Source: Methanobrevibacter boviskoreani JH1 (GTDB taxonomy: Archaea; Methanobacteriota; Methanobacteria; Methanobacteriales; Methanobacteriaceae). From it: a DNA stretch of 64,000 bases. Position 1 is the stretch's first letter, and the number at the start of each line of letters is the position of its first letter. The notes beneath the pieces were generated by a model that saw nothing but the letters and a program-made list of their open reading frames with translations, had not been told where the DNA came from and did not search any database. A program made the translations under genes and the position numbers. The DNA lies in contig NZ_BAGX02000016.1 in assembly GCF_000320505.1 (NCBI RefSeq), positions 43,382 to 107,381 of the forward strand, read 5' to 3'. Below are positions 49,417 through 58,005 of this stretch, in pieces.

Positions 49417-50361
49417 ATGAAAAAAACTGTCCTTATTTTATTGGTTATATTATTAATTATCTTAGGCATATTTACATTAGGAGCATTTTCTGTAGATATT
49501 GAAAATCCATATGCATCTATGGACGTAAAACATCCAAGTAATACGGGAAATCCAAATCAGGAAAAGATAGACAACAATACAAAAAATAAAAATCCGACAA
49601 GCGAAAATATTAATCCTGGTGTAAACAATATCTCAACCGTTTATCCCTATAATGATCCAGACTGGAAAGACTATAATATTACGATTAGGAAAGATTATTT
49701 AAATCTAAGTGATGGAGACCATTATCTCCTATACACAGATATCCCAAATATTAAATCTAATTCAACAGTCCTGGTAGATAATGAAACCGATATACATATT
49801 GAAAAGGACAATAAAACAAGTTCCAATAATATTTATTTCTTAAAGGATAAACAAACCACATTAAATCTAAAATATAAAAATTCAAACAAAACCTATCAAC
49901 TTCACAACATAACCGTTTATTCAGGTTTTGGAACTGAACTAGGTACAAATAAATTTATATATGGATACTGTGTAGAGGATTACGACGATTTTGAAAAAAT
50001 ATCTGAGGATACCTTTAAAAAATACACATATAAATTATATGGACAAACTTACTCATCCTCATCAGGACTAAAATCAAACAAATATGGAGACTGTTGGGGT
50101 TTCTCCGAATATCTTTATGAATCATTAGCCAATGCAGGATATACTGTCAGGGTAATTGAATATCCTACTTTATTTTCTAAAAACCATAGAAGCGTACAAA
50201 TAATGTTAACCAATAACTCATGGACTGCATTTCCTTATAGGGAATATGGCTGGAGCAATTATTATGATAAGGAATTAAACAATGATAAGAATGAAACGAA
50301 TTCAAGCCTAATTAAAGTTGTCATGACAAATGAAAATAAAACCAATAGAACAGGTAAATGA
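49417..50361 (+). CDS. Secreted transglutaminase/cysteine-peptidase-like protein
   Basis: The N terminus MKKTVLILLVILLIILGIFTLGAF is a signal peptide or anchor. A linker rich in Asn/Lys/Ser, a beta-rich region, and a C-terminal domain follow. That domain has a GDCWGFSEYLYESLANAGY motif (Cys about 225) and then NHRSVQIML (His about 257) and NNSWTAFPYREY; spacing and context resemble a transglutaminase-like/papain-type catalytic Cys-His. It is presumably an envelope enzyme, perhaps acting on cell-wall peptides. Normal ATG start preceded by AAGGAAG. The assignment is by motif only, with low identity to any specific family. Confidence 0.65.
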   Translation: MKKTVLILLVILLIILGIFTLGAFSVDIENPYASMDVKHPSNTGNPNQEKIDNNTKNKNPTSENINPGVNNISTVYPYNDPDWKDYNITIRKDYLNLSDGDHYLLYTDIPNIKSNSTVLVDNETDIHIEKDNKTSSNNIYFLKDKQTTLNLKYKNSNKTYQLHNITVYSGFGTELGTNKFIYGYCVEDYDDFEKISEDTFKKYTYKLYGQTYSSSSGLKSNKYGDCWGFSEYLYESLANAGYTVRVIEYPTLFSKNHRSVQIMLTNNSWTAFPYREYGWSNYYDKELNNDKNETNSSLIKVVMTNENKTNRTGK

Positions 50362-50563
50362 TAGAATACTGATTTAAAAAATTATTCGAAAGTAGAGGAT
50401 GAAAACTTTAATATATTTCTACTAGAAAAATTATTGAAAAAAGGTATGAAGGATTGAAAATAGCTAAAGATAAAAATATTGAAAACCGATTAAAAAAAGT
50501 TAGATATTAAAAAAAAGATGAAAGGGTTTAATATTAAAAAAATAGCAAATAAAGTATAACCAT

Positions 50564-51160
50564 TTAAGGAATACTTATAAACTCTTGTTCTGAGAAAATA
50601 ATTAAATAATGGGAATATCCGTATTTGGTCTTAATTCCCAATCTTTCATTGAGAATCTCAATTGCAAATCCCTGATTATAAAAATACTTCTCCAATTCAT
50701 TATGAGATAATCTATATTTAAAATCTGGACCAAAAGACATTGGAACCTTTCTAAATTCTACAAGGGCAACCTGACCACCAGGAGTTAAAACCCTTTTAAT
50801 CTCGGACAATACTTTATATTTATCCCTTTTAGTTTTAAATTCATGGAAAACATTAATCATTAAAACCGTATTTACTGTATTGTCCTTAAGTGGGATATGT
50901 TTATCTACATCACAACAAATAGCTTTAATATTTTTAACATTATCCTTGTTTATTTTATCATTAACATAGTTTATTGCATCTTCTGATTTGTCAACTGCAT
51001 AAATTATTGCATCTTCATTTAATTTATTAACAGCAAATGAAATATGTCCGTCACCACATCCTATATCCAAAAAAGAATTAACCTTATCCAATTCCAAAAT
51101 TTTTAAAATATACTCCGTATCAATAAAATCTTTACTAGATTTTTTATCTATCTCATCCAT
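50564..51160 (-). CDS. Class I SAM-dependent methyltransferase
   Basis: Methyltransf_11-like enzyme: motif I FLDIGCGDGHIS (about 36-47), motif II AVDKSEDAI, VNTVLMINVFHE motif IV-like, and 'VLTPGGQVALVEF' beta-strand. Substrate is unknown. The length of 198 is compact. The ribosome-binding site is AGGTAG. It is the last of four same-strand genes (52202 to 50564) with gaps of 25-52 bases, probably an operon with small membrane proteins. Confidence 0.87.
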   Translation of the reverse strand: MDEIDKKSSKDFIDTEYILKILELDKVNSFLDIGCGDGHISFAVNKLNEDAIIYAVDKSEDAINYVNDKINKDNVKNIKAICCDVDKHIPLKDNTVNTVLMINVFHEFKTKRDKYKVLSEIKRVLTPGGQVALVEFRKVPMSFGPDFKYRLSHNELEKYFYNQGFAIEILNERLGIKTKYGYSHYLIIFSEQEFISIP

Positions 51161-51184
51161 AATTTCTACCTATTTAATACAAAA

Positions 51185-51526
51185 TTAGATTACACCTAAA
51201 TAAATATAATATTTGAAAGCCTTTACTAATATTCCAAGTCCAATTCCACCTAAAAGACCTGTTACTAATCTTAAGTAATTGTTACTTTCCCTTAATCCAA
51301 AATATTGTGTAGTTCCATCAATACCTGCAGGTACATTTAGCAATATTGCCACTAGAAGCAAAGTAGGAGTATAATTAACAAAGAAGAAAAAAGTATACAA
51401 AAAATAAGCAAATAGACTTATATAAAATCCTGTACATCTAGCACAAACTGGAAAATAATGACCTTTATAAGAGAAAGTTCTCTCCGGCATCCTATGACAT
51501 ATCAAATTTAATGGATTGAAACTCAT
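51185..51526 (-). CDS. DUF2085 small membrane protein
   Basis: The N-terminal motif CHRMPERTFSYKGHYFPVCARCTG, followed by about three hydrophobic helices and a Gly-rich turn ('GLLGGIGLGIL'), is diagnostic of the DUF2085 family, whose cysteines/histidines may bind metal or heme. Function is unknown. I use the ATG at 51526 rather than the GTG at 51535; neither has a clear ribosome-binding site. It is third in the likely four-gene operon. Confidence 0.85.
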   Translation of the reverse strand: MSFNPLNLICHRMPERTFSYKGHYFPVCARCTGFYISLFAYFLYTFFFFVNYTPTLLLVAILLNVPAGIDGTTQYFGLRESNNYLRLVTGLLGGIGLGILVKAFKYYIYLGVI

Positions 51527-51562
51527 TTTATACACAACATAAAAAATTAAATAAAAAATAAA

Positions 51563-51844
51563 TTAACCATGTACTATGTTTATTCTAACGGGAGTACCAT
51601 TTTCATCTACCCCTGAAATATTATAAGAACTATTATCACTGTCAACAGAAACATTGTTAATATTACTCATATGAGTATTATTAACACTTGAAGCCTGATT
51701 TTGATTGTCCTCATATTGACTTTGTTCCATAGTGTTCTGATCCATAAAACCAAAACCAAAAATGAAACTAATAAGAATCAGACCAATACAACAACAAGCA
51801 AGTGATAATATTAGATTATTTATAGTGTCAAAAATCCACCACAT
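51563..51844 (-). CDS. Small single-span membrane protein
   Basis: 93 residues. The N-terminal hydrophobic helix (NLILSLACCCIGLILISFIFGFGF) contains a CCC triplet; the rest is hydrophilic, Asn/Ser-rich and probably extracellular. GGAGGATATTAA precedes the ATG. Part of the four-gene cluster with DUF2085. No family is recognised. Confidence 0.75.
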   Translation of the reverse strand: MWWIFDTINNLILSLACCCIGLILISFIFGFGFMDQNTMEQSQYEDNQNQASSVNNTHMSNINNVSVDSDNSSYNISGVDENGTPVRINIVHG

Positions 51845-51896
51845 TTAATATCCTCCATTCATAATTTATATAATTTATAATAATTAAAATTTATTA

Positions 51897-52202
51897 TCAA
51901 ACCTGTTTATTAATAAACCAATTTAATGCATAATATAAGATTATGGTAATAACAACCAATTGAAAATAAAATATCCATGATAGGAAGTTTGAATTTTCCA
52001 GAATTAAAATAATTAAAGAGATTATAAGGCATATAGTTAACAGTTTATTTCTTTCAATAATCTCAATATGTTCTTCAGGAACTAAGTTAACATTACAATA
52101 TGGACAAGTAGGCAAATCTTCCTTAATAATTTTCAGACAATTAGGACATTGTCTATAACCTTCTTCTAAATCAACACTGCAAGTAGAACATTTTTCACTC
52201 AT
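51897..52202 (-). CDS. Zinc-ribbon membrane protein
   Basis: The N terminus has CSTC, CPNC and CPYC knuckles (double zinc ribbon), followed by two hydrophobic helices ('LLTICLIISLIILILENS', 'LSWIFYFQLVVITIILYYALNWF'). It is a membrane-anchored cytoplasmic zinc ribbon, typical of archaeal accessory proteins. I use the ATG at 52202 rather than the TTG at 52217. It is the first gene of the likely operon. Confidence 0.8.
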   Translation of the reverse strand: MSEKCSTCSVDLEEGYRQCPNCLKIIKEDLPTCPYCNVNLVPEEHIEIIERNKLLTICLIISLIILILENSNFLSWIFYFQLVVITIILYYALNWFINKQV

Positions 52203-52351
52203 ATTAACACATAGCAATTATTTACGAGATTATAATATAACTTCATAATATAAAAATATTTCTTTTATTTAAAAAAATAGAATAAAAATTATATTTATTA
52301 AAATTAATAGTATTTATTAATTATTTTAATCACATTAAAAGGAGAGATTAG

Positions 52352-52993
52352 ATGTCAAATGATTTAAAAAGTTTAGGAATGGAAGAAGGATTACATTATG
52401 AGGGAATTTATACTACAATAAGCAAGGACGGAGTTAAAGACGCAGCACCAATTGGTATTAACTGTAAGGCAGATAATGAAATTGGATGTAGAATATTTGT
52501 AGGAAGTCAAACCCTTAAAAACATTCAAGATACTAAAAGGTATGTTATTAATATTACAAGTAACCCAATAGCTTTCGTTAAAGCCACTGTAGGTAATCTG
52601 GATGAGGACGAATTTACTGATGATGAGGATGTTCCTCTAATGAAAGATGCCGAGGCTTATATATACTGTAAAGTTAACAATATTGAAAAAATGGAACCAA
52701 TTGCAGATCATGTCAATGCTCATGGAGAAGCTTATCTGATTAATGCCAGAGTGGACAAGATTGTTAAAAACAATCCATGTGCCAAAGCATTAAACAGAGG
52801 TTTGTGCTGCCTTATTGAATCATTAACCAATTTTACCCGTCTTGATTTAGTGGATGAAAATCAGCAGGAATATTATATTGGAAGATATAATGAAAATAAA
52901 AGAGTAATTGACAGAATAGCAGATAATAAAACCAAGGAAGCTATGAAGTTACTTGGAGAAAATATGAGTAAAAAAGGATTTGATGTAGAATAG
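52352..52993 (+). CDS. DUF447 flavin-binding-like protein
   Basis: Archaeal DUF447 protein, with a split-barrel flavin-reductase-like fold expected for the family. Signatures are GLHYEGIYTTISKDGVKDAAPIG, 'CRIFVGSQTLKNIQDTKRYVINIT', and 'NRGLCCLIESLTNFTRL' near the C terminus. No defined reaction is known. The length of 213 is standard. AGGAGAG precedes the ATG. A strong terminator overlaps the stop codon. Confidence 0.85.
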   Translation: MSNDLKSLGMEEGLHYEGIYTTISKDGVKDAAPIGINCKADNEIGCRIFVGSQTLKNIQDTKRYVINITSNPIAFVKATVGNLDEDEFTDDEDVPLMKDAEAYIYCKVNNIEKMEPIADHVNAHGEAYLINARVDKIVKNNPCAKALNRGLCCLIESLTNFTRLDLVDENQQEYYIGRYNENKRVIDRIADNKTKEAMKLLGENMSKKGFDVE

Positions 52994-53030
52994 TTTAAAA
53001 AACTATTCTATTGAATTTACTATTTTTTTA
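52988..53030 (+). terminator. Stem-loop terminator overlapping the DUF447 stop codon
   Basis: GAATAGTTT-AAA-AAACTATTC (9-bp perfect stem, 52988-53008), then tactattttttta after a short gap. Confidence 0.65.
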
Positions 53031-53332
53031 AAGTTTATTAATAAATTCTATTTAGAAAAACAAGAAAAATATCTACTTTATTAATATAAATCATTAATAA
53101 AAAAAAATTATTTTATATGAATATCATTAAAATTAGTGAGTAAATAAAATACAGTTAAACTATAAACTCTTTTTATCAAAAATACAAATTTATTTAAAAT
53201 AAATTAGAACTAAGATTTATAACTTGAATATAAACTATTTTTATTTAAAACATGTATTATAAAACTTAAAAAAAGATTTTAAACCCTTAATAAAACAAAT
53301 TTATAAAAAAAATATTAAAAAAAAGAAAATAA
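53031..53332. other. Gene-free AT-rich spacer between convergent genes
   Basis: No gene, no notable repeat. Short direct AT runs ('aaactataaactcttttt', 'ataaactatttttat') only. Confidence 0.35.
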
Positions 53333-53797
53333 TTAGTTCTTAATAACATCTGCAAATGCATTTTCATTAGGGTTTGACGTTCTAATCACAATTTCATCAG
53401 AACCATCCTTATACATAAAGGATTGATCTTTCTTATTTTTGTTTATAATTACACCCTTATGATTTTTAATTGTAACATTCTCAGAATTATTTATTGATAT
53501 AACTGCGTCTGAAGGAGACACAATTTTATTCTCTTCATGACTTATAACAGTAAATCTATAATAATCAGTTCCGTTTTCAATTTGAACTGCATTAATAGAG
53601 ATATTATCTGTTGAATTATTTGACAAAGAATTATTAACACTATATCCCATAGGAGTATTGAACTCATGTCCAGCAACATTTAATGTTAGATTATGGTCTA
53701 CAATAGCCCAAATTCCAACAATAGCAATTATTATGATAATAATACAAATAATTAGTGTTCTCATCCTTTTAGAAGACTTATCTCCACCTTCTGAAAT
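53333..53797 (-). CDS. Small membrane-anchored extracellular protein
   Basis: 154 aa from the proposed ATT start (reads SEGGDKSSKRMRT..., after the initiator). A single hydrophobic helix (LIICIIIIIIAIVGIWAIV) anchors an extracellular Asn-rich domain of about 110 residues beginning 'NLTLNVAGHEFNTPMGYSV'; related short proteins occur in several copies in these methanogens. GAGGTG is followed after six bases by ATT (53797); the in-frame GTG (53806) lies inside the ribosome-binding site and no ATG precedes the helix except one at 'KRMRT'. Function is unknown. Confidence 0.7.
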   Translation of the reverse strand: MSEGGDKSSKRMRTLIICIIIIIIAIVGIWAIVDHNLTLNVAGHEFNTPMGYSVNNSLSNNSTDNISINAVQIENGTDYYRFTVISHEENKIVSPSDAVISINNSENVTIKNHKGVIINKNKKDQSFMYKDGSDEIVIRTSNPNENAFADVIKN

Positions 53798-54002
53798 ATT
53801 AAACACCTCTTAATATTTTATTTAAAATAATTTTAAAAGATTATTGCAAATAGGTTATAATCTTTCATACATATTATTTCATATTATCTTTTATACTTAA
53901 AGTATTTTATGGACAATGCTTTAACAGATTATAGAAAGAATCAATATAGCAAAAACATATTTTAAAATTTTATATTGATTAATTAATAAATACCAATATT
54001 AT

Positions 54003-54782
54003 ATGAATTTTACAACAATGATAATACTTCCAGTTTTAGGTTTCCTTATTGGTCTATTTGTAACAATAATTGGAGGGGGAGGTGGAGGACTTTACACCCC
54101 CATACTAATTATGTTAGGAATAGATCCACAGGTAGCAGTAGCCAGTTCCCTTGCAACAGTTCTTCCAACCACAGCTGTTGGTGCATATAATCATAATAAA
54201 AACAATAATGTGGATATTGAAACGGGAATTATTCTAGGTGTTGGCGGATTTTTAGGAACCTTTATAGGAGGATATATTGGGACCCTGATTGGAGCAAAGC
54301 TTCTTAAAATATTATTTGGTGTTCTATTTCTAACACTTGCATTAATAAATCTTAAGAATTACATTAAAGAACAGAGATCCAAGGAAAAAATAGAGAAAAA
54401 ATCACATGTAAAACTTACAGGATATAAAAAGATATTCGTTCCATTGTTTGGTGTTCTTGGTGGAATACTTGCAGGTTTATTTGGTTTAAGTGGAACGCCT
54501 CCAATACAATTGGTCCTACTTATGTTAGGATATAATGCCACAACAGTAATCGGTACTACAATTTTTGTATTGATTTTTAATTCCATCGGTGGAATCTGTA
54601 CATACGGATTTTTAGGAAGAATTGATTTGATGCTTGTTGTGCTTTTATGTTCAGGTACAATAATCGGAGCAGTCATAGGCCCTAAAGTATTAAATAGAAT
54701 AAATAAGGAAAAGCTAGAGAAAGCACTTCCCCTTATCCTAATTTCATTAAACCTAATATTTGGAGTAGCCATGTTTATCTAA
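54003..54782 (+). CDS. TauE/SafE-family anion exporter-like permease
   Basis: Membrane protein with about eight helices in two related halves, as in the sulfite exporter TauE/SafE family: 'IGGGGGGLYTPILIMLGIDPQVAVASSLATVLPT' and the second copy 'GVLGGILAGLFGLSGTPPIQLVLLMLGYNATTVIGT'. Substrate (sulfite, sulfoacetate or another anion) cannot be told. The length of 259 is normal. No ribosome-binding site; TTTTATAT about 27 bases upstream of the ATG fits a leaderless transcript. Confidence 0.9.
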   Translation: MNFTTMIILPVLGFLIGLFVTIIGGGGGGLYTPILIMLGIDPQVAVASSLATVLPTTAVGAYNHNKNNNVDIETGIILGVGGFLGTFIGGYIGTLIGAKLLKILFGVLFLTLALINLKNYIKEQRSKEKIEKKSHVKLTGYKKIFVPLFGVLGGILAGLFGLSGTPPIQLVLLMLGYNATTVIGTTIFVLIFNSIGGICTYGFLGRIDLMLVVLLCSGTIIGAVIGPKVLNRINKEKLEKALPLILISLNLIFGVAMFI

Positions 54783-55998
54783 ATATTAAAAACAACACTT
54801 CCCATACCTAACTTTATAAAATCTAATATTTCTAGCAGATATGTTTATCGAAATATCAGTTTTTTAGATATTTTAAAAAATGCTAATTTTTTAATTATTT
54901 AATAAAATAAAAAATCCATTTAAAATCCTTTAGATTATATAAAAACAGCAAAAACAGCCCATCTATTAAAACCAGGAACAAATAAGCAAATAAACAAATA
55001 TAAAAATAGAATTAAGAAAACACGATGTCTTTCTTATCAGTATATAATGTATGCAAAATAAAGAGAATCAAAAAAGGACTAAAAAACAAAACTAAAAATA
55101 AAAAACAGGCAAAAATAGAAAAATTTAAGAAAATTTTTAAATATAAATGAAATAGACTAAAAATAAATAGATTTACCTAAAAAATAAGGAAGAACCTATG
55201 GAAAAAATAATCGATATACAAATAAAGTCATGAAAAATTAGAAAGGATAGTCAGATATAAAAACAAGAAAAATTATTAGATTTAATCAAAAATCAATGAG
55301 AAAAAACTAAAAATAGAAAAAAGTATAAAAAAAGTATCTAGTAAGAGTGAAACTAGATACTACTGTAATTTGGAAGCCTTAGAAAATATAGATTTATAAA
55401 ATAATAGTGGGAGCTAAATCTAATTTATAAAGACTAGCTAGAATTCCTTATCAAATAAATACTACAGCAAATATTTACTGAATTCTAGAAAATAATATAA
55501 GATTGTTTTGAAAATGAGTCCAAAAAATTATTCCTAAATAACTTAATTTTCCATAAATCAATAAAAATAAAAAATTATTTAATTAAAATATTATCTAATA
55601 AATTCATTTCAAAACATATGAAAACCATTTCTGATTTTCATAAAATCAATTATATTTTTTCTAAATATAAAGCTTGCTATTTTTCATTAAAAATTTTATA
55701 AAGTATTATTAAAACTATTTTAAAATAATACTAAAACTATGAAATTAATCTTAATTTTACATCTAAAATTTAGTATAATGATCTATTTTTACTTGAATAC
55801 ACTATACATTTAACATATAAACAATAAAATAAAAATGACTAATATTATACGGGAATATTAAAATACAATTTATATATCAAAAATACTTTTAAAAAAAGGA
55901 TCAAATTTATTATAAAAATTTAAAATACAAAAAAGCAATTAGATTAAACTTGTAAAAATTAAAAAACTATCAAAAAATAGATAAAAAGATGTTAAAAA
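54783..55998. other. 1.2-kb gene-free region with three consecutive stem-loops
   Basis: No convincing gene. 54960-55330 is A-rich like the 4358-4998 spacer. 55334-55488 carries three perfect inverted repeats listed separately. The rest is AT-rich and without visible repeats. Confidence 0.6.
55334..55488. repeat. Three-stem-loop cluster
   Basis: GTATCTAGT/ACTAGATAC (55334-55342 with 55352-55360, 9 bp), TAGATTTA/TAAATCTA (55389-55396 with 55415-55422, 8 bp), and CTAGAATTC/GAATTCTAG (55438-55446 with 55480-55488, 9 bp) enclosing a second TAAATA/TATTTA pair (55456-55461 with 55472-55477). Spacing is about 50 bp. It resembles the architecture, not the sequence, of the array at 34.8-35.4 kb. Confidence 0.75.
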
Positions 55999-56484
55999 TT
56001 AAAAACCGTCATAGGAAACTCCAAAATTATCCTCATATCTTGAATAATAGGCGGACATATAATTTGTATTATGTTGCTGACCACTACAGAATATGAAGTT
56101 CTTCTCTTTTTTAATCTTGGAATGAATCTCCCTAATCTGCTTTTCACGTTCCTTAGGTAGATTTGAAAATCTATTAGGTTTAGGTTTACCCTCTTTAGTA
56201 TATCCAAATGTAGGTGACTGTAGATATTTAGTATTTCCACCTAACCAATGATTATACATATCATAATCATTTTGCATAAAACCCATTTCAGGAGGTGTTT
56301 GATTATGAATTCTATCAATTTCACAGCTTTCAAGCCATACTTTAAAGATATGTCTTTGATGACGAAGACGTCTAGCATTATCTTCCTTATGTTTTAACTG
56401 TGCACATTTCTTATGCATTTTCTGAGCATTATGTCCCTTACTATAAAATGGCTTACCACAATACTCACAGATCTTTCTAACCAT
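55999..56484 (-). CDS. Small zinc-finger-like protein of unknown function
   Basis: 161 aa. The N terminus CEYCGKPFYSKGHNAQKMHKKC could bind zinc (C-x2-C ... H...C). The middle is basic and helical (HKEDNARRLRHQRHIFKVW) and a Lys/Arg-rich segment precedes an aromatic, polar C terminus (YMSAYYSRYEDNFGVSYDGF). It resembles small DNA-binding or HNH-like zinc proteins but no catalytic HNH motif is evident. GTGATTTC precedes the ATG. No family is recognised. Confidence 0.65.
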   Translation of the reverse strand: MVRKICEYCGKPFYSKGHNAQKMHKKCAQLKHKEDNARRLRHQRHIFKVWLESCEIDRIHNQTPPEMGFMQNDYDMYNHWLGGNTKYLQSPTFGYTKEGKPKPNRFSNLPKEREKQIREIHSKIKKEKNFIFCSGQQHNTNYMSAYYSRYEDNFGVSYDGF

Positions 56485-56685
56485 GAAATCACTTTATAAT
56501 TTTAAATCAATCATAATATAATTTTTATATTATATAACATTTCCTTAGTAAAATATATTAATAGGTATATTATTGTATTTAAATTTAAAAAATATTTAAA
56601 AAAAAGATTATTAAAGTTTAAAAATTAAAAATCTTATTTAAAATCAATAAAAAATAAGACAATATTGATATTTAATTATTTTATT

Positions 56686-57453
56686 TTAATTAACATCACC
56701 ATAATGTTTTAAAAGATAATATCTATTTCTTCCAACTGTTTTATTTCCGTATTCAATTGCATTGGAGGGACAACCTGAAAGACAAGCCATACAATGCATA
56801 CAATTATCTCCCCATTCTGGTTTACCATTGAAAAACACATTATTTAATGGACATCTTAAAACACAGCTGCCACATTTTACACATTTATCAGATACTGCAA
56901 AATCCTTTGTTTTAATCATCATCTTTACAAATATTGGATTTAAAATTGAGGATTGTATCTTACCTTTAAAATCAGACGGTCTGTTAAAGAATTCCTTACC
57001 TTCATTGATATCCCTTCCAATCCTTTCAATTTGGGATTTTTGATAGACTAATGAATCATGAACAGCCTCGCTATTTACATCAGGAGGATTATACATAACA
57101 ATATAACTTGCAGGCATATTTATGGCATCGAAACCTTTTAGTTGAAGATTAACCTTTTTACATGTATTCTTGATGTATTTTAATGCATTACCTGGACTTC
57201 CACCACAGTCAACAATAAAATAAGCATCAGAAGATCCTGTAAACTTAATAGTTTCAATAAACTCACTGATTTTTCCAGGAATTCTAAAAGCATGAATTGG
57301 TAAAACAAAAACAAAAGGCTTATCTGAATGTAATTCACCTGTTCCCCCATTTTTCATTAAGTCTTTTAGATTGATTAGTTCATCATCACATATTTTAGCT
57401 AAACCTTCAGCAATAAACCTACTATTACCTGTTCCAGAAAAATATAAAATCAT
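56686..57453 (-). CDS. EFR1-type flavodoxin-ferredoxin fusion
   Basis: The N-terminal flavodoxin-like domain has the FMN loop YFSGTGNSR (4-12) and 'DAYFIVDCGGSPGNALKYI'. The C-terminal domain has two [4Fe-4S] motifs: CVKCGSCVLRCP and CMHCMACLSGCP. It is predicted to shuttle electrons between an FMN and iron-sulfur clusters; partners are unknown. The length of 255 is typical. GTGATA precedes the ATG. It is divergent from a rubredoxin-like gene 137 bp away, a likely redox pair. Confidence 0.92.
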   Translation of the reverse strand: MILYFSGTGNSRFIAEGLAKICDDELINLKDLMKNGGTGELHSDKPFVFVLPIHAFRIPGKISEFIETIKFTGSSDAYFIVDCGGSPGNALKYIKNTCKKVNLQLKGFDAINMPASYIVMYNPPDVNSEAVHDSLVYQKSQIERIGRDINEGKEFFNRPSDFKGKIQSSILNPIFVKMMIKTKDFAVSDKCVKCGSCVLRCPLNNVFFNGKPEWGDNCMHCMACLSGCPSNAIEYGNKTVGRNRYYLLKHYGDVN

Positions 57454-57590
57454 ATTATCACATTTTTATTCTTAATACCTTTTCCATATAAATAATTTTT
57501 TATATAAATATTTTTAATTTAAAAAAAAGTAATAAAAGAATAATTTAATTAGTTAAAATATATAATATTATTTAATAATGATGTGATATT

Positions 57591-57755
57591 ATGGCTAAAT
57601 ATAAATGTGAAAATTGCGGATATATCTATGATGAGAAATTAGGTGATGAAAAATACAACATTGCTCCAGGAACTAAGGTTGAGGATATTCCTGGTGGGGA
57701 ATGTCCAATATGCAAAGGAATACTTCCAACATTCTGGGTAAAAATTGAAGATTAA
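57591..57755 (+). CDS. Rubredoxin-like protein
   Basis: 54-residue protein MAKYKCENCGYIYDEKLGD... with the CxxCG knuckle (6/9), PGTKVEDIPGGECPIC and the second CPxC (39/42). The N-terminal half follows rubredoxin closely; the C-terminal half is atypical (ECPICKGILPTFWVKIED instead of the WxCPxCGxxKxxF pattern), so it may be a rubredoxin-like zinc or iron protein with altered redox properties. GATGTGATATT precedes the ATG. Divergent from the EFR1 gene; both may serve the same electron-transfer path, for example oxidative-stress defence. Confidence 0.8.
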   Translation: MAKYKCENCGYIYDEKLGDEKYNIAPGTKVEDIPGGECPICKGILPTFWVKIED

Positions 57756-58005
57756 TAATTATATAAATCTTCCTAACCATTAAATTGTATTTTATATACA
57801 CTAAAAAATATTCCCATATTTTTTTATAAAATACAATAATCTTTAATTTAATTCTATAAAGAATATTGTTTACAACTAAACTATAAAAAAACAGTAATTT
57901 CCAATTATTAAAAAAATAGAACAAATTATAATTAGACTAAATCAATTAAAAGCAAAACTTAATGAATAAAAAATTTAAAAAAAACTAAAATAAATTAAAA
58001 ATAAA

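Noticed and set aside
55024..55149. 41-codon + strand ORF (MSFLSVYNVCKIKR...)
   Set aside because: No ribosome-binding site; the Lys-rich content follows from the A-rich strand. Considered chance.
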